Notes: generated by a model not told the origin, from the sequence alone. A stretch of DNA of 49,119 bases from Streptomyces sp. NRRL B-24085 (GCF_001282115.1 NZ_LJBR01000023.1:1-49119); one strand, 5' to 3'. Positions 1 through 8,617 are shown, numbered from the stretch's first letter. Translations and numbers: made by a program.

Positions 1-87
1 CTGGAAGATCCTCGCAACCACCCGCAGGCGAGCAGACACACGACCGGGACGGTCCTGCATGCCTGATCGGACGACGAAGGATCCGAC

Positions 88-2169
88 GTGAAACGACATC
101 TCACCGTCCTCCTGGCCCTCCTGACCACGCTGCTGGTCGCACAGGCCCCCGCCCACGCCACTCCCCCGCCCGCCGACGCCACCGTCACGGCGTCGGCATC
201 CGGACAACTCCTGAGCCCGACCCCGTACATGGGCTGGAACACCTACTACGCACTGGGCGGTGACCCCACCGCGGCGGAGATCGAGTCGACCGCCGACTTC
301 CTGGTCAGCAGCGGTCTGCGCGACGCGGGATACAAGTACGTCTGGATCGACGGCAACTGGGCCGCCCCCACGCCGCGCAGTGCGGCCGGGGACCTGGTGC
401 CCAACCCCGCCCAGTTCCCCGACGGGCTGAAGCCGCTCGTCGACTACATCCACTCCAAGGGCCTCAAGGCCGGCATCTACACCGACGCCGGCCCCTACAT
501 CCCCGGCAAGTGCGGACTGGGCAGCCACGGCTACTACCAGCGCGACGCCGACCAGTTCGCCGCCTGGGAGTTCGACGCCGTCAAGGTGGACTTCCTCTGC
601 GGCATCGCCGCCGACCTCGACCCGAAGACCGTCTACACCCAGTTCGCCGAGGCGCTGCGCGACAACGCCGCTGGGCGCCCCATGGTCTTCAACCTCTGCA
701 ACCCCGTCACCTCCCCGGACTGGGGCGACTACCCCGAGGAGCAGCAGTCGACGTACTCCTGGTCCTACGCACCGGCCATCGCCCAGTCCTGGCGCACGTA
801 CACGGACGTCGGATTCGTCGGTGAGATCAAGTTCAAGGACGTGCTGCGCAACTACGACGCGAACGCGCGGCATCCCGAGGCGGCCGGCCCGGGACACTTC
901 AACGACCCGGACTACCTGGGCCCCGAACTCGGCATGACCGACGAGGAGTTCCGCACCCAGATGACGCTCTGGTCGGTCGCGGCCGCACCGCTGGTGATCG
1001 GCAGCGACATCCGCAAGCTGAGCAGGACCTCGCTCGACATCCTCGCGGACCCCGACGTCCTCGCCATCGACCAGGACAGCGCCGCAGTCCAGGCCGTCCG
1101 CGTCGGCCCGGCCGGCACGACGGAGACCTGGGTCAAGCGGCTCGCGAACGGCGACCGGGCCGTGGTGCTGCTCAACCGCGGCGACAGCCCGGCGACCCTG
1201 ACCACCAAGGCGTCCTCCGTCGGCCTGAGCGGAAGCCGGTTCACCCTGAAGAACGCCTGGACCGACCGCGTCACCGAGAGCGCGGGCACGATCAGCGCCG
1301 CCGTCCCGGCTCACGGCGCGGCCCTCTTCCGTGTCGCCCGGGCAACGGGCAAGCCCGGCCTTCCGCACGTCGTCGCCGGGCTGCCGCAGGTCACGAAGGT
1401 CGGCGGCGACACGGTGCCGGCCGGTGTCGCACCGGTGGTCGCCGGCGGTGACCAGGCGCAGGTCGAGGTCGACGTCCGCAACGACAGCCCGCGGCCCGTC
1501 CTCGCCCCCCACGTCGCACTGGCCGTACCCACCGGGTGGACCGCCCGCTCGGCCGGCACCGCTCCGCAAGTGCTGACGCCCGGCCGCTCCGCGACCTTCG
1601 CCTTCACGGTCACCCTGCCGGACGCCGCCGCTCCGGGCAGCGCGACCCTGGCCGCCACCACCGCCTACGAGACGATCGACAGGAAGCGGCTGCGGCAGGA
1701 GACCACCACGCCACTCGTGGTGGCACCCGCGCCGCCGCACGGCGACGTCGCCCTGTCCCACCACGACTGGATCAGCGCCACCAGCGGCTGGATGTCCCCG
1801 ACCGTCGACCGGAGCGTCGGCGGCTGGACGCCGATCAGCCTGCTGGGCCAGGAGCACCCGACCGGGCTCGGCGTCGCCTCCCCCTCCACCGTCCGCTACT
1901 ACCTCGGCGACCGCTGCACCCGGCTGACGACCACCGTCGGCATCGACGACGCGGTACGCGACGTCGGCCCGGAAGGCGGCACCTCCACCTTCCGAGTGCT
2001 CGGTGACGGCAAGGTGCTGTTCGACAGCGGAGTCGTCGACCGTGACACCACCCGCCAGGCCGACGTCGACCTCACCGGCGTCCGCGTCCTCGACCTGGTG
2101 GTCGGCGACGCCGGGGACGGTGGCTACAACGACCGCGCCGACTGGGCCGGCCTGAACGCCACCTGCTGA
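88..2169 (+). CDS. Secreted GH27 alpha-galactosidase with C-terminal NPCBM-like module
   Basis: Hydrolyses terminal alpha-linked galactose outside the cell (family inference). Residues 1-24 form a signal peptide ending at AHA. The GH27 (beta/alpha)8 barrel covers roughly 40-330, with the family signatures YMGWNTYY (47-54) and YKYVWIDGNW. The nucleophile is expected at Asp168 in KVDFLC and the acid/base at Asp273 in FNDPD. A C-terminal beta domain follows (about 330-415), then an NEW3-like linker domain (about 430-545) and an NPCBM-like galactose-binding module (about 553-693). The start is GTG at 88, preceded by a GAAGGA ribosome site. The gene stands alone; it is convergent with the SDR gene and separated from it by a hairpin. 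At 693 aa it has the usual length for the multidomain Streptomyces type. Confidence 0.93.
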   Translation: MKRHLTVLLALLTTLLVAQAPAHATPPPADATVTASASGQLLSPTPYMGWNTYYALGGDPTAAEIESTADFLVSSGLRDAGYKYVWIDGNWAAPTPRSAAGDLVPNPAQFPDGLKPLVDYIHSKGLKAGIYTDAGPYIPGKCGLGSHGYYQRDADQFAAWEFDAVKVDFLCGIAADLDPKTVYTQFAEALRDNAAGRPMVFNLCNPVTSPDWGDYPEEQQSTYSWSYAPAIAQSWRTYTDVGFVGEIKFKDVLRNYDANARHPEAAGPGHFNDPDYLGPELGMTDEEFRTQMTLWSVAAAPLVIGSDIRKLSRTSLDILADPDVLAIDQDSAAVQAVRVGPAGTTETWVKRLANGDRAVVLLNRGDSPATLTTKASSVGLSGSRFTLKNAWTDRVTESAGTISAAVPAHGAALFRVARATGKPGLPHVVAGLPQVTKVGGDTVPAGVAPVVAGGDQAQVEVDVRNDSPRPVLAPHVALAVPTGWTARSAGTAPQVLTPGRSATFAFTVTLPDAAAPGSATLAATTAYETIDRKRLRQETTTPLVVAPAPPHGDVALSHHDWISATSGWMSPTVDRSVGGWTPISLLGQEHPTGLGVASPSTVRYYLGDRCTRLTTTVGIDDAVRDVGPEGGTSTFRVLGDGKVLFDSGVVDRDTTRQADVDLTGVRVLDLVVGDAGDGGYNDRADWAGLNATC

Positions 2170-2185
2170 TCCGGTCCGGGCAGGG

Positions 2186-2215
2186 CCGCCCCGCGGGAGA
2201 GATCACGCGGGGCGG
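2186..2215. terminator. Bidirectional hairpin between convergent genes
   Basis: A perfect 10-bp stem, CCGCCCCGCG (2186-2195) with CGCGGGGCGG (2206-2215), and a 10-nt loop. It lies just after the galactosidase stop and before the end of the convergent SDR gene. There is no T-tract, as is common for Streptomyces terminators. Confidence 0.65.
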
Positions 2216-2289
2216 ATCCCGCACTGCGTCCGGTGATGTGGGGACCAGGACGGCCGGCCGTTGCGAGGGCGGGTCAGCGGCACCATGGG

Positions 2290-3129
2290 TCACACGCTGT
2301 CGGTGATGTCCGTGAGGGCTGCCGTGTCGCGCTGGGCCTCGATCTCGGCCAGCCGCTCGGACAGCGCCGCCCGGAGGAACCGGTAGGAGTCGCTGCCCAG
2401 GACCAGTCGCAGCGGGGCGGGGGTCTGCTCCACGCTGTCGATGATGCGGGTGGCCATCAGGGCGGGGTCACCGAGGGAAGGCCGGCTGCGGTCCTGGGCC
2501 GCGCGGGTCATGGCGGCCGGGGTGTCGTCGTACTCCGGCAGCGGGGTCGCCATCCGGAGGCTGCCGTAGCGGAACTCGGTGCGCGCGCCGCCGGGCTCGA
2601 CGATGGTGACGCCGATGCCGAACGGGGCGACGTCCTTGGCGGTGGACTCCATGAAGCCCTCGATGCCCCACTTGCCGGCGTGGTACATGCAGGCGCCGGG
2701 ATGGGTGGCCTGGCCGCCGTACGTGGACATCTGGAGGATGCGTCCCCCGCCCTGCGCCCGCAGATACGGCAGTGCGGCCCGGGTGACCTGGATCGAACCG
2801 ACCAGATTGGTGTCGAGGACACGGAGGAGCTGCTCGTCCGTGACCTCCTCGGCGGCACCGAACAGGCCGTAACCCGCGTTGTTGACGATGACGTCGATCC
2901 GCCCCAGCTCGGCGAAGGCCCGCCCGACGACCTCCTTGACGGCGGGGGTGTCGGTGACGTCGAGGGACGCCACCCGGAACCGGTCGCCGTACTCGGCGAC
3001 GAGATCGTCCACGGATCCGGGCCGGCGGATCGTGCCGACCACCTTGTCGCCTCTCTCGAGCAACTGCTCGGTCATGTGCCGGCCGAAGCCGCTGTTGACG
3101 CCGGTGATGAACCAGGTACGACGTGTCAT
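2290..3129 (-). CDS. SDR family NAD(P)-dependent oxidoreductase
   Basis: A 279-aa classical short-chain dehydrogenase. Visible are the cofactor motif TGVNSGFG (residues 9-16), NNAG (83-86), the catalytic Ser135, and Tyr149-x3-Lys153 in YHAGK. The PGG motif after strand 6 is also present. The substrate cannot be read from the sequence. It is transcribed away from the XRE/MmyB regulator at 3287, with 157 bp between them. That pairing is common in Streptomyces and suggests the regulator controls this gene. The start is ATG; the length is normal for the family. Confidence 0.9.
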   Translation of the reverse strand: MTRRTWFITGVNSGFGRHMTEQLLERGDKVVGTIRRPGSVDDLVAEYGDRFRVASLDVTDTPAVKEVVGRAFAELGRIDVIVNNAGYGLFGAAEEVTDEQLLRVLDTNLVGSIQVTRAALPYLRAQGGGRILQMSTYGGQATHPGACMYHAGKWGIEGFMESTAKDVAPFGIGVTIVEPGGARTEFRYGSLRMATPLPEYDDTPAAMTRAAQDRSRPSLGDPALMATRIIDSVEQTPAPLRLVLGSDSYRFLRAALSERLAEIEAQRDTAALTDITDSV

Positions 3130-3212
3130 GGCCTGCTCCCAGGTGAGGGGGTTTCCGGTGCGCCGCGGTGTTCCCGGGGCCGCGTCCTCGATCCTTGGCC
3201 GATGTCGTGGGG

Positions 3213-3261
3213 TCAGGCAGTGCCCCCCTGTTCCGGGTAGTGACAGGGCCCCCTCAGGCAG
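3213..3261. promoter_or_regulatory. Candidate operator between SDR gene and MmyB-type regulator
   Basis: The octamer TCAGGCAG occurs twice in direct orientation (3213-3220 and 3254-3261). Between the copies lies the inverted repeat CCCTGT (3226-3231) / ACAGGG (3243-3248), with 11 nt separating the arms. The position in a divergent promoter fits autoregulation plus SDR control; this is inferred, not shown. Confidence 0.4.
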
Positions 3262-3286
3262 AGGAGCGGCGCGTTACCGTCGGAGC

Positions 3287-4174
3287 ATGGACACAGCAGA
3301 CGGCCGCAACGCCCTGGGCGCGTTCCTACGGGCACGTCGCGGGCTCGTCCGCCCCGAGGAAGTGGGACTACCTGCCGCGGGGATCCGACGGGTGCCGGGG
3401 CTGCGCCGTGAGGAGGTCGCGATGCTCGCGGGCATCAGCGCCGACTACTACCTGCGACTGGAACGCGGCCGGGACCGCAACCCCTCGATCCAGGTGCTCG
3501 ACGCGCTCGCGGAGGTGCTGCGGCTCGACGCCGACAGCGCCGCTCATCTCGTCGAGCTCGCCCGGCCCAGGTCGCGCCGCGCACAGCCGCTCCCCCGCAC
3601 CGAACGCGTCCCCGACGGCATCGCGATGCTGCTGGACACACTCGCCGTGCCCGCGTTCGTGCAGAACCGGTGCATGGACGTGCTCGCCGCCAACCGGCTG
3701 GCCGTCGCCCTGTCGCCGCACATGGCACCGGGCGTCAACCGCCTGCGGGCGCTGTTCACCGATCCCTTCGCACGGGAGCTGCACATGGACTGGGAGCGGG
3801 GCACGGCCGGTGTGGTCGCGCAGCTTCGTGCCGCGGCCGGAGCCGACACGGACGACCCGCGCCTGACGCAGCTCATCGGCGAGCTGAGCCTCAAGAGCGA
3901 ACGGTTCCGTCGACTGTGGGCCCGGCACGATGTCCGCCGCTGGGAAGGAGCCCTCACCCGCTTGCGGCACCCGCAGGTCGGTGAACTGCATCTGCGCCGC
4001 GAGAAGCTGGCCGTCACCGGATCCGACGGACTGCTCCTCGTCGTACACCACGCCGAACCCGGTACTCCTTCGGCCGCCGCACTCGCTCTGCTGGGCTCGC
4101 TGTCCGCCACGGAGCGGGAGACCGCCGAGGCGGCCCACGCCGACGACGGGACGAAGCAGCCGCAGGAGCACTGA
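3287..4174 (+). CDS. XRE-family regulator with MmyB-like ligand-binding domain
   Basis: A 295-aa DNA-binding regulator. Residues about 8-75 hold an XRE helix-turn-helix, with the diagnostic stretches RRVPGLRREEVA and ISADYYLRLERGR. From about 110 to 270 it has the MmyB-type domain of actinobacterial regulators (VPAFVQNRCMDVLAANRLA). The start chosen is ATG at 3287, because the family begins a few residues before LGAFLRARR; the frame stays open upstream but that part is not protein-like. It is divergent from the SDR gene and likely its regulator. The ligand is unknown. Confidence 0.9.
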   Translation: MDTADGRNALGAFLRARRGLVRPEEVGLPAAGIRRVPGLRREEVAMLAGISADYYLRLERGRDRNPSIQVLDALAEVLRLDADSAAHLVELARPRSRRAQPLPRTERVPDGIAMLLDTLAVPAFVQNRCMDVLAANRLAVALSPHMAPGVNRLRALFTDPFARELHMDWERGTAGVVAQLRAAAGADTDDPRLTQLIGELSLKSERFRRLWARHDVRRWEGALTRLRHPQVGELHLRREKLAVTGSDGLLLVVHHAEPGTPSAAALALLGSLSATERETAEAAHADDGTKQPQEH

Positions 4175-4229
4175 GTACACAAGCAAGAAAGAGAGCTGTT
4201 GCCGGTTCGGCCGACGCAGACATCGACGT

Positions 4230-4443
4230 GTCATCCTGCGTGAGGTGACCGATGGGAACTGGCGTGCTGTCGCGGACATCGCCCCGCTGGACGAGCAGCG
4301 CCGATACGTACCCGCCTTGGCGGCTCGCTACCTGCTTCATGTGGCGTCGTGACGAGGACGGCTCGTACTGGCTCGGGGGCATGGTGATCGATGGCACCGA
4401 GCAGGGCAACGGGGTCGGGCGGGCGGCCGTCCGGAACACCTGG
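4230..4443 (+). pseudogene. Decayed GNAT N-acetyltransferase remnant
   Basis: Two pieces of one GNAT protein lie in different frames. The first (4230-4349) reads VILREVTDGNWRAVADIAP followed by DEQRRYVPALAARYL, a typical N-terminus of this family. It stops at 4350-4352. The second (about 4339-4443, another frame) reads WRRDEDGSYWLGGMVID and then EQGNGVGRAAVR, the acetyl-CoA-binding core. The strands normally found between them are missing, so the gene has lost an internal segment and shifted frame. No C-terminal half is recognisable after 4443. It follows the MmyB regulator gene on the same strand. Confidence 0.7.
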
Positions 4444-4695
4444 AGTCCCCGTCGGCCTGATCACCGAGTTACTGACCGGCCTACAGGCCCGCCACGACGA
4501 AGCCACCGGGCCACGGGTCCTTTCGTCGGCGACGCACCTTTCGACCCTCCTCGAATTGATGGCTGGCACCCGGGGCGCGGGCTTAGCGTGCCGAACGGGC
4601 TGCGGGCACGGCGGCCGGGCCCGAAACGGGTGACCGACTGGCCGAGTCCGGGACCACCGCACCAGTTCGGTCCGGACTGAGAGGGAAGTGACTCA
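4444..4695. other. Intergenic, nothing recognised
   Basis: This follows the GNAT remnant. Open frames run through it, but none gives a recognisable protein. It presumably includes the promoter of the I36-type inhibitor gene, whose ribosome site GAGGGAAG lies near 4681. Confidence 0.4.
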
Positions 4696-5304
4696 ATGAC
4701 CAAGCACCACGTCGTTGCGGGCGGCGGGCGATGGCGGCTTCTCGTCGCGCTCACGGGCGCCCTGTTCGCGGTGATGGGCACCACGACCGCCACCAGCGCC
4801 ACCACATCCACCGACACCGGCCATGATTTCGCCGCGCAGGCGAGGGCGATCCATCTGACCGGCGCGCAGACCGCCGCGCTGAATGCCGAAGTCGAACGTA
4901 TCCAGGCCGAGATGGGCGGAACGCGCGTCAACCTCAACACGATCGCCCTCGGCGGCAGGAACAGCGTGCACGTGGCCGTGCCGGGAGAAGCCGCACCGCG
5001 GGACCTGAGGTCCGTCCCCGGCGCCGATGCCGCCTCTTACGACCCGTGCACGGGCGGAGCCGATTACGGCTGGTTCTGCGCTTACGACCAGCCGAACTTC
5101 AGGGGCGGTTACATCGAGATGTACGACTGTGCCGACTACTACATGCCGTGGGGCGTCACCGGATCGTGGGACAACAACCAGACGACCGGCACGCGAGCCC
5201 GGATGTACGACGGCAACGGGAGTCTCGGCTACACGACTCCGCGTGCCCACAGCTCCGACGATGTCGCCTCATGGGCCTGGGTCTACTGGATCAGGAACTG
5301 CTAG
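4696..5304 (+). CDS. Secreted peptidase inhibitor I36 / beta-gamma-crystallin-like protein
   Basis: A 202-aa exported protein. Residues 1 to about 36 form a signal peptide (basic GGGRWR, then LLVALTGALFAVMG). A short helical region follows (about 48-75), then a beta-gamma-crystallin-like module (about 118-202) with the pattern GWFCAYDQPNFRGGYIEMYDC, rewritten here as its key parts WFCAYDQPNF and CADYYMPWG. The pattern matches the I36 metalloproteinase-inhibitor family of Streptomyces, so it may inhibit extracellular proteases. Several Cys are available for disulfides. The start is ATG with GAGGGAAG upstream. It stands alone. Confidence 0.8.
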   Translation: MTKHHVVAGGGRWRLLVALTGALFAVMGTTTATSATTSTDTGHDFAAQARAIHLTGAQTAALNAEVERIQAEMGGTRVNLNTIALGGRNSVHVAVPGEAAPRDLRSVPGADAASYDPCTGGADYGWFCAYDQPNFRGGYIEMYDCADYYMPWGVTGSWDNNQTTGTRARMYDGNGSLGYTTPRAHSSDDVASWAWVYWIRNC

Positions 5305-5560
5305 CCCCTGCCGTACCGGACGTGCCGGGGGTGTCCTGACCTGACGTACGTGTTCGGTGGTGGTCGTACGGGCGGGCCGGGCTGCCGGTGGCACATCGGC
5401 GCCCCGACACCTTCTCGTCCGGCGCGGATTCATTCACATCCGGCAGTTCTCAATATCAGAACCAACAGCTGTTGGATTTCTGGATCGGCCATTTCTAGAG
5501 TGAGCACGCGACGTCCCACCGCGCCGCGCATTCGCCAAGGCGTCCGGGAGGAGGAAACTC
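5305..5560. other. Intergenic region with AT-rich regulatory segment
   Basis: No gene is seen. The stretch 5430-5500 is clearly richer in A/T than its surroundings and contains the dyad listed separately. It is probably the promoter region of the leader ORF and aldo/keto reductase. Confidence 0.5.
5457..5482. promoter_or_regulatory. Perfect 14-bp palindrome, candidate operator
   Basis: CCAACAGCTGTTGG (5462-5475) is fully self-complementary. It is flanked by CAGAA (5457-5461) and TTCTG (5478-5482), which extend the dyad after a two-base offset. It sits in an AT-rich segment 86 bp before the leader ORF and about 190 bp before the reductase. A repressor site for this unit is plausible. Confidence 0.45.
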
Positions 5561-5665
5561 ATGCGGCGTCGCCCCCGCGGCGACCGGGACCTGTGCGCGA
5601 TCCGTCCGGCCTCCTGGGAGAACTCGAACCAGGCACGTTCCAGCCCCGTTGAAAGAGTCGCATGA
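5561..5665 (+). CDS. Possible 34-aa leader peptide overlapping the reductase start
   Basis: An ATG at 5561 follows an excellent ribosome site (GGGAGGAGG, 5546-5554, 6-nt spacing), stronger than that of the next gene. The 34 codons encode an Arg-rich N-terminus (MRRRPRGDRD) with one Cys and end at TGA 5663-5665. That stop overlaps the ATG (5662) of the aldo/keto reductase in an ATGA arrangement. This suggests a translationally coupled leader or upstream ORF. No homology is recognised. The alternative is a chance frame with a good Shine-Dalgarno sequence. Confidence 0.45.
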   Translation: MRRRPRGDRDLCAIRPASWENSNQARSSPVERVA

Positions 5666-6594
5666 AAACCTTCACCCTGCCCGGCACCGACATGGTGGTC
5701 CCGAACGTCGTCCTCGGACTGATGCGCATCCAGGACATGACCGACGAGGCGGTGCGCACGCTCGTGAACACTGCGCGCGACGCCGGCATCACGTTCCTCG
5801 ATCACGCCGACGTCTACGGCTCGGACGACCACGGCTGCGAGCGCCGGTTCGCTGAAGCCATGAAACTCAGCTCCTCGGAGCGCGAGCAGTTCGTCATCCA
5901 GACGAAGGCCGGCATCGTCAAGGACGGGCCGTACTTCGACTTCTCCTACGACCACATCATCGAGTCGGTGAACGGTTCGCTCCGGGCACTGGACACGGAC
6001 TACCTCGACATCCTGCTGCTGCACCGTCCCGACGCCCTTGTCGAGCCGGAGGAGGTGGCCCGCGCCTTCGACGAACTGTCGGCGGCAGGCAAGGTGCGTG
6101 CCTTCGGCGTCTCCAACCAGACCCCCCGACAGCTCGACCTGCTGCGCAAGCACGTGACGCAGCCGATCGTGGCAAACCAGCTCCAGTTGTCGATCACCCA
6201 CGCCCCGATGATCGCGCAGGGCGTCGCGGCGAACATGCAGGGCCTCGATCAGTCGGTCGTACGCGACGACGGAATCGTCGACTACTGCCGCCTGCACGAC
6301 ATCACCATCCAGGCATGGTCGCCGTTCCAGGCCGGATTCTTCGACGGCCCGTTCCTCGGCTCGGACCGCTTCCCCGAGCTGAACGCGGTGGTCGACCGGT
6401 TGAGCGAGAAGTACGGGGTGCCCGCCGAGGCGATCGCGGTCGCCTGGATCACCCGCCATCCCGCGCAGATGCAGGTCGTGCTCGGTACGACCACGCCGGA
6501 ACGCGTCACGGCCGCCGCGCTCGGTTCCGACATCCCGCTCACCCGGTCCGAGTGGTACGAACTGTTCCGCGCCGCGGGATACACGGTGCCGTAG
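5662..6594 (+). CDS. Aldo/keto reductase (YdhF-like)
   Basis: A 310-aa NADPH-dependent oxidoreductase of the AKR superfamily. The catalytic tetrad is visible: Asp47, Tyr52 (in DHADVYG), Lys82 (QTKAGI) and His121 (LLLHRPD). The family signature GVSNQT is present. Later motifs (WSPFQAGFF, AWITRHPAQMQVVLG) match the YdhF/oxidoreductase subgroup. The physiological substrate is unknown. Its own ribosome site (GAAAGAG) is modest, and the start overlaps the stop of a small upstream ORF, so coupling is possible. It is convergent with the response regulator. Confidence 0.9.
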   Translation: MKTFTLPGTDMVVPNVVLGLMRIQDMTDEAVRTLVNTARDAGITFLDHADVYGSDDHGCERRFAEAMKLSSSEREQFVIQTKAGIVKDGPYFDFSYDHIIESVNGSLRALDTDYLDILLLHRPDALVEPEEVARAFDELSAAGKVRAFGVSNQTPRQLDLLRKHVTQPIVANQLQLSITHAPMIAQGVAANMQGLDQSVVRDDGIVDYCRLHDITIQAWSPFQAGFFDGPFLGSDRFPELNAVVDRLSEKYGVPAEAIAVAWITRHPAQMQVVLGTTTPERVTAAALGSDIPLTRSEWYELFRAAGYTVP

Positions 6595-6616
6595 CCTCGC
6601 CCCTTCCAGAACGGCA

Positions 6617-6645
6617 GCCGGCCCGGAGCGTTCCTCCGGGCCGGC
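6617..6645. terminator. GC-rich hairpin between convergent genes
   Basis: A perfect 12-bp stem, GCCGGCCCGGAG (6617-6628) with CTCCGGGCCGGC (6634-6645), and a 5-nt loop. It lies 23 bp after the reductase stop and would serve that gene; it could act in both directions. Confidence 0.75.
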
Positions 6646-6770
6646 CCCACTTGCCCCGGATCAAGATGATCAGGAGTCGCCTCTGGTGACGGCTTCGTGC
6701 GACAGGCGCCCCGCCCGCCGGGGAATCGGGCCTGCGTGATCGGCTCGACGCCGAATCCGCCCTCCGGGTT

Positions 6771-7472
6771 CTACTCGGTGGACGGAACGACCTGTCGTCC
6801 GGAACCGCCCCCGGGTTTCACCAGACCGGTCTCGTACGCGACCACCACCGCCTGGGCCCGGCTGTCCAGGTCGAGCTTGGTCATCGTGCGGTTGAGGTGC
6901 GTCTTGACGGTGGCCTCGCTGATGTAGAGGCGGTCGGCGATCTCCAGATTGGACAGCCCACCGGCCGTCAGCTTCAGAACCTTCACCTCGCGCGAGGTCA
7001 GCACGTCCAGGTCAGGCGGGCTCTCCGACTCCTCCGCCACACCTTGCTGCCGGGCGAAGGCCTCGACCAGGCGGCGGGTGACGCTGGGCGCGAACAGCGC
7101 ATCGCCGACCTCCACGGCGCGTACGGCGGTCAGCAGCCGCTCGGGCCCGGAGTCCTTGAGCAAGAACCCGGAAGCCCCGGCGCGCAACGCCCCGTAGACG
7201 TACTCGTCGAGATCGAACGTGGTGAGGATCAGGATGCGGGGGCCGCAACCGTCAGCCTGGGCGAGGATGCGCTCGGTGGCCTCGATGCCGTTGACGCCGG
7301 GCATCCGGATGTCCATGAGGATCACGTCGGGCCGGGACTCGGCGGCCAGTCGCACCGCCTCCTCCCCGTCCCCGGCCTCCCCCACGACCTCGAAGCCCGG
7401 CGCGGCGTCGAGCAACCCGACGAGACCGGCACGGATGAGGAACTGGTCGTCGACGACGAGCACTCTGGTCAT
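6771..7472 (-). CDS. NarL/LuxR-family response regulator
   Basis: A 233-aa two-component response regulator. The receiver domain (1-120) has the acidic pair Asp8-Asp9, the phospho-acceptor Asp54 (LMDIRMPG) and Lys108 in LLKDSG. The C-terminal LuxR helix-turn-helix (about 155-215) contains LTSREVKVLKL and IADRLYISEATVKTHL. Its ATG start overlaps the TGA of the kinase by 4 bp (7469-7472), so the pair is translationally coupled. The stimulus and targets are unknown. Confidence 0.95.
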   Translation of the reverse strand: MTRVLVVDDQFLIRAGLVGLLDAAPGFEVVGEAGDGEEAVRLAAESRPDVILMDIRMPGVNGIEATERILAQADGCGPRILILTTFDLDEYVYGALRAGASGFLLKDSGPERLLTAVRAVEVGDALFAPSVTRRLVEAFARQQGVAEESESPPDLDVLTSREVKVLKLTAGGLSNLEIADRLYISEATVKTHLNRTMTKLDLDSRAQAVVVAYETGLVKPGGGSGRQVVPSTE

Positions 7473-8617
7473 CCCGTACGGTCGTCTCCCCGTCGTCCGT
7501 CAGTGGCCGAGGTCGGCAGGGTCAGCCGCACCGCGAACCCGCCTCCGGTGCGTGGGCCGACGCTGAGCGTCCCGCCGTAGAGCTTGGCCCGCTCCCGCAT
7601 CCCAATCAAGCCGTGTCCGGCCCCCGGCGGGACTCTGTCCGGATCCACACGCTGCCCGTCGTTGGTGACGCACACCGTCAGGTCGTGGCGCCGGTAGCGG
7701 AGTTCCACGCGCGCGTGGGCGTCACGGGCATGCTTGAGGACGTTGGTGAGCGCCTCCTGCACGACTCGGTAGGCGCACAGCTCGACACCCGGCGGGAGCG
7801 GACGCCGGGTGCCCTCGACGGCCAGCTCAACGGGGAGGCCACCGGCGCGGACGCGCTCGACCAGCTCGCCGAGCCGGGCGAGGGTGGGCATGGGGGCGCC
7901 CTCCGGGACCGAGGAGTCCTCCTCCCTCAGCACCTGGAGCATGCGCCGCAGTTCCTCCAGTGCTTCCCCGCTGGTGCCCGCGATGGTGCCGAGCGCGCCG
8001 CGCGCCTTGGCCGGATCGGAGTCGAAGACGAACCGGGCGAGACCGGCCTGCACGGATATCACCGACATGTGGTGGGCGACGACGTCGTGCAGCTCACGCG
8101 CGATCCGGCCGCGTTCCTCGGCGACGGCCCGCCGGGCCCGCTCGGCCTGCTCGGCACGCAGCCGCCGGGTGAGTTCGGCGGAGCGGCGGGCGAGTATGCC
8201 GAACCACACCAGCACCGAGCAGTACAGCAGCGCCTGGCCGACGACCGACGGCATGGACGAGCCGTCGGTGATCAGACCGGCGTACACCCACACCGTGGCC
8301 ATCACGGCCGCACAGCCGGCCGCGACCCGGGGCGTGCGCACGGACGCCACCGTGTACAGGGCGAGCATGGAACCGAAGGTGGACACGACCGGCCAGTAGC
8401 CGAGCGTGACATAGGCGACGCTCGCGGCCTGCACGACCACGAAGGCACCCAGGGGCCACCTGCCGCGCAGTGCCACCGGCAGGTGCGCCAGCGCGACCAG
8501 GAGGTAGGCGCGCGCGTCGAGTTCCGGCCAGCCCTGTGCCACCGATTCCCGCCCCAGCAGCACGGCGACCCCGAGCATGGCGACGGCGATCAGCGAGTCG
8601 ACGACGTACGAGCGCAT
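7469..8617 (-). CDS. NarL-type sensor histidine kinase
   Basis: A 382-aa membrane kinase partner of the adjacent regulator. Four to five hydrophobic segments lie in residues about 5-145. The HisKA_3 dimerisation domain follows, with His177 in RIARELHDVVAHH. The ATPase domain has the N-box CAYRVVQEALTNVLKHA and a G-box at GHGLIGMRERA. The chosen start is the ATG at 8617 (MRSYVVDSL), immediately before the first membrane helix. The frame is open for 68 further codons, but those are Arg/Pro-rich and unlike a kinase N-terminus. The peptidoglycan-binding gene is divergent upstream. Confidence 0.9.
   Translation of the reverse strand: MRSYVVDSLIAVAMLGVAVLLGRESVAQGWPELDARAYLLVALAHLPVALRGRWPLGAFVVVQAASVAYVTLGYWPVVSTFGSMLALYTVASVRTPRVAAGCAAVMATVWVYAGLITDGSSMPSVVGQALLYCSVLVWFGILARRSAELTRRLRAEQAERARRAVAEERGRIARELHDVVAHHMSVISVQAGLARFVFDSDPAKARGALGTIAGTSGEALEELRRMLQVLREEDSSVPEGAPMPTLARLGELVERVRAGGLPVELAVEGTRRPLPPGVELCAYRVVQEALTNVLKHARDAHARVELRYRRHDLTVCVTNDGQRVDPDRVPPGAGHGLIGMRERAKLYGGTLSVGPRTGGGFAVRLTLPTSATDGRRGDDRTG

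Noticed and set aside
4391..4633. Open frame after the GNAT remnant with a helical-looking stretch (LITELLTGLQARHDEATG)
   Set aside because: No start signal, no recognisable family and no continuity with the GNAT pieces.
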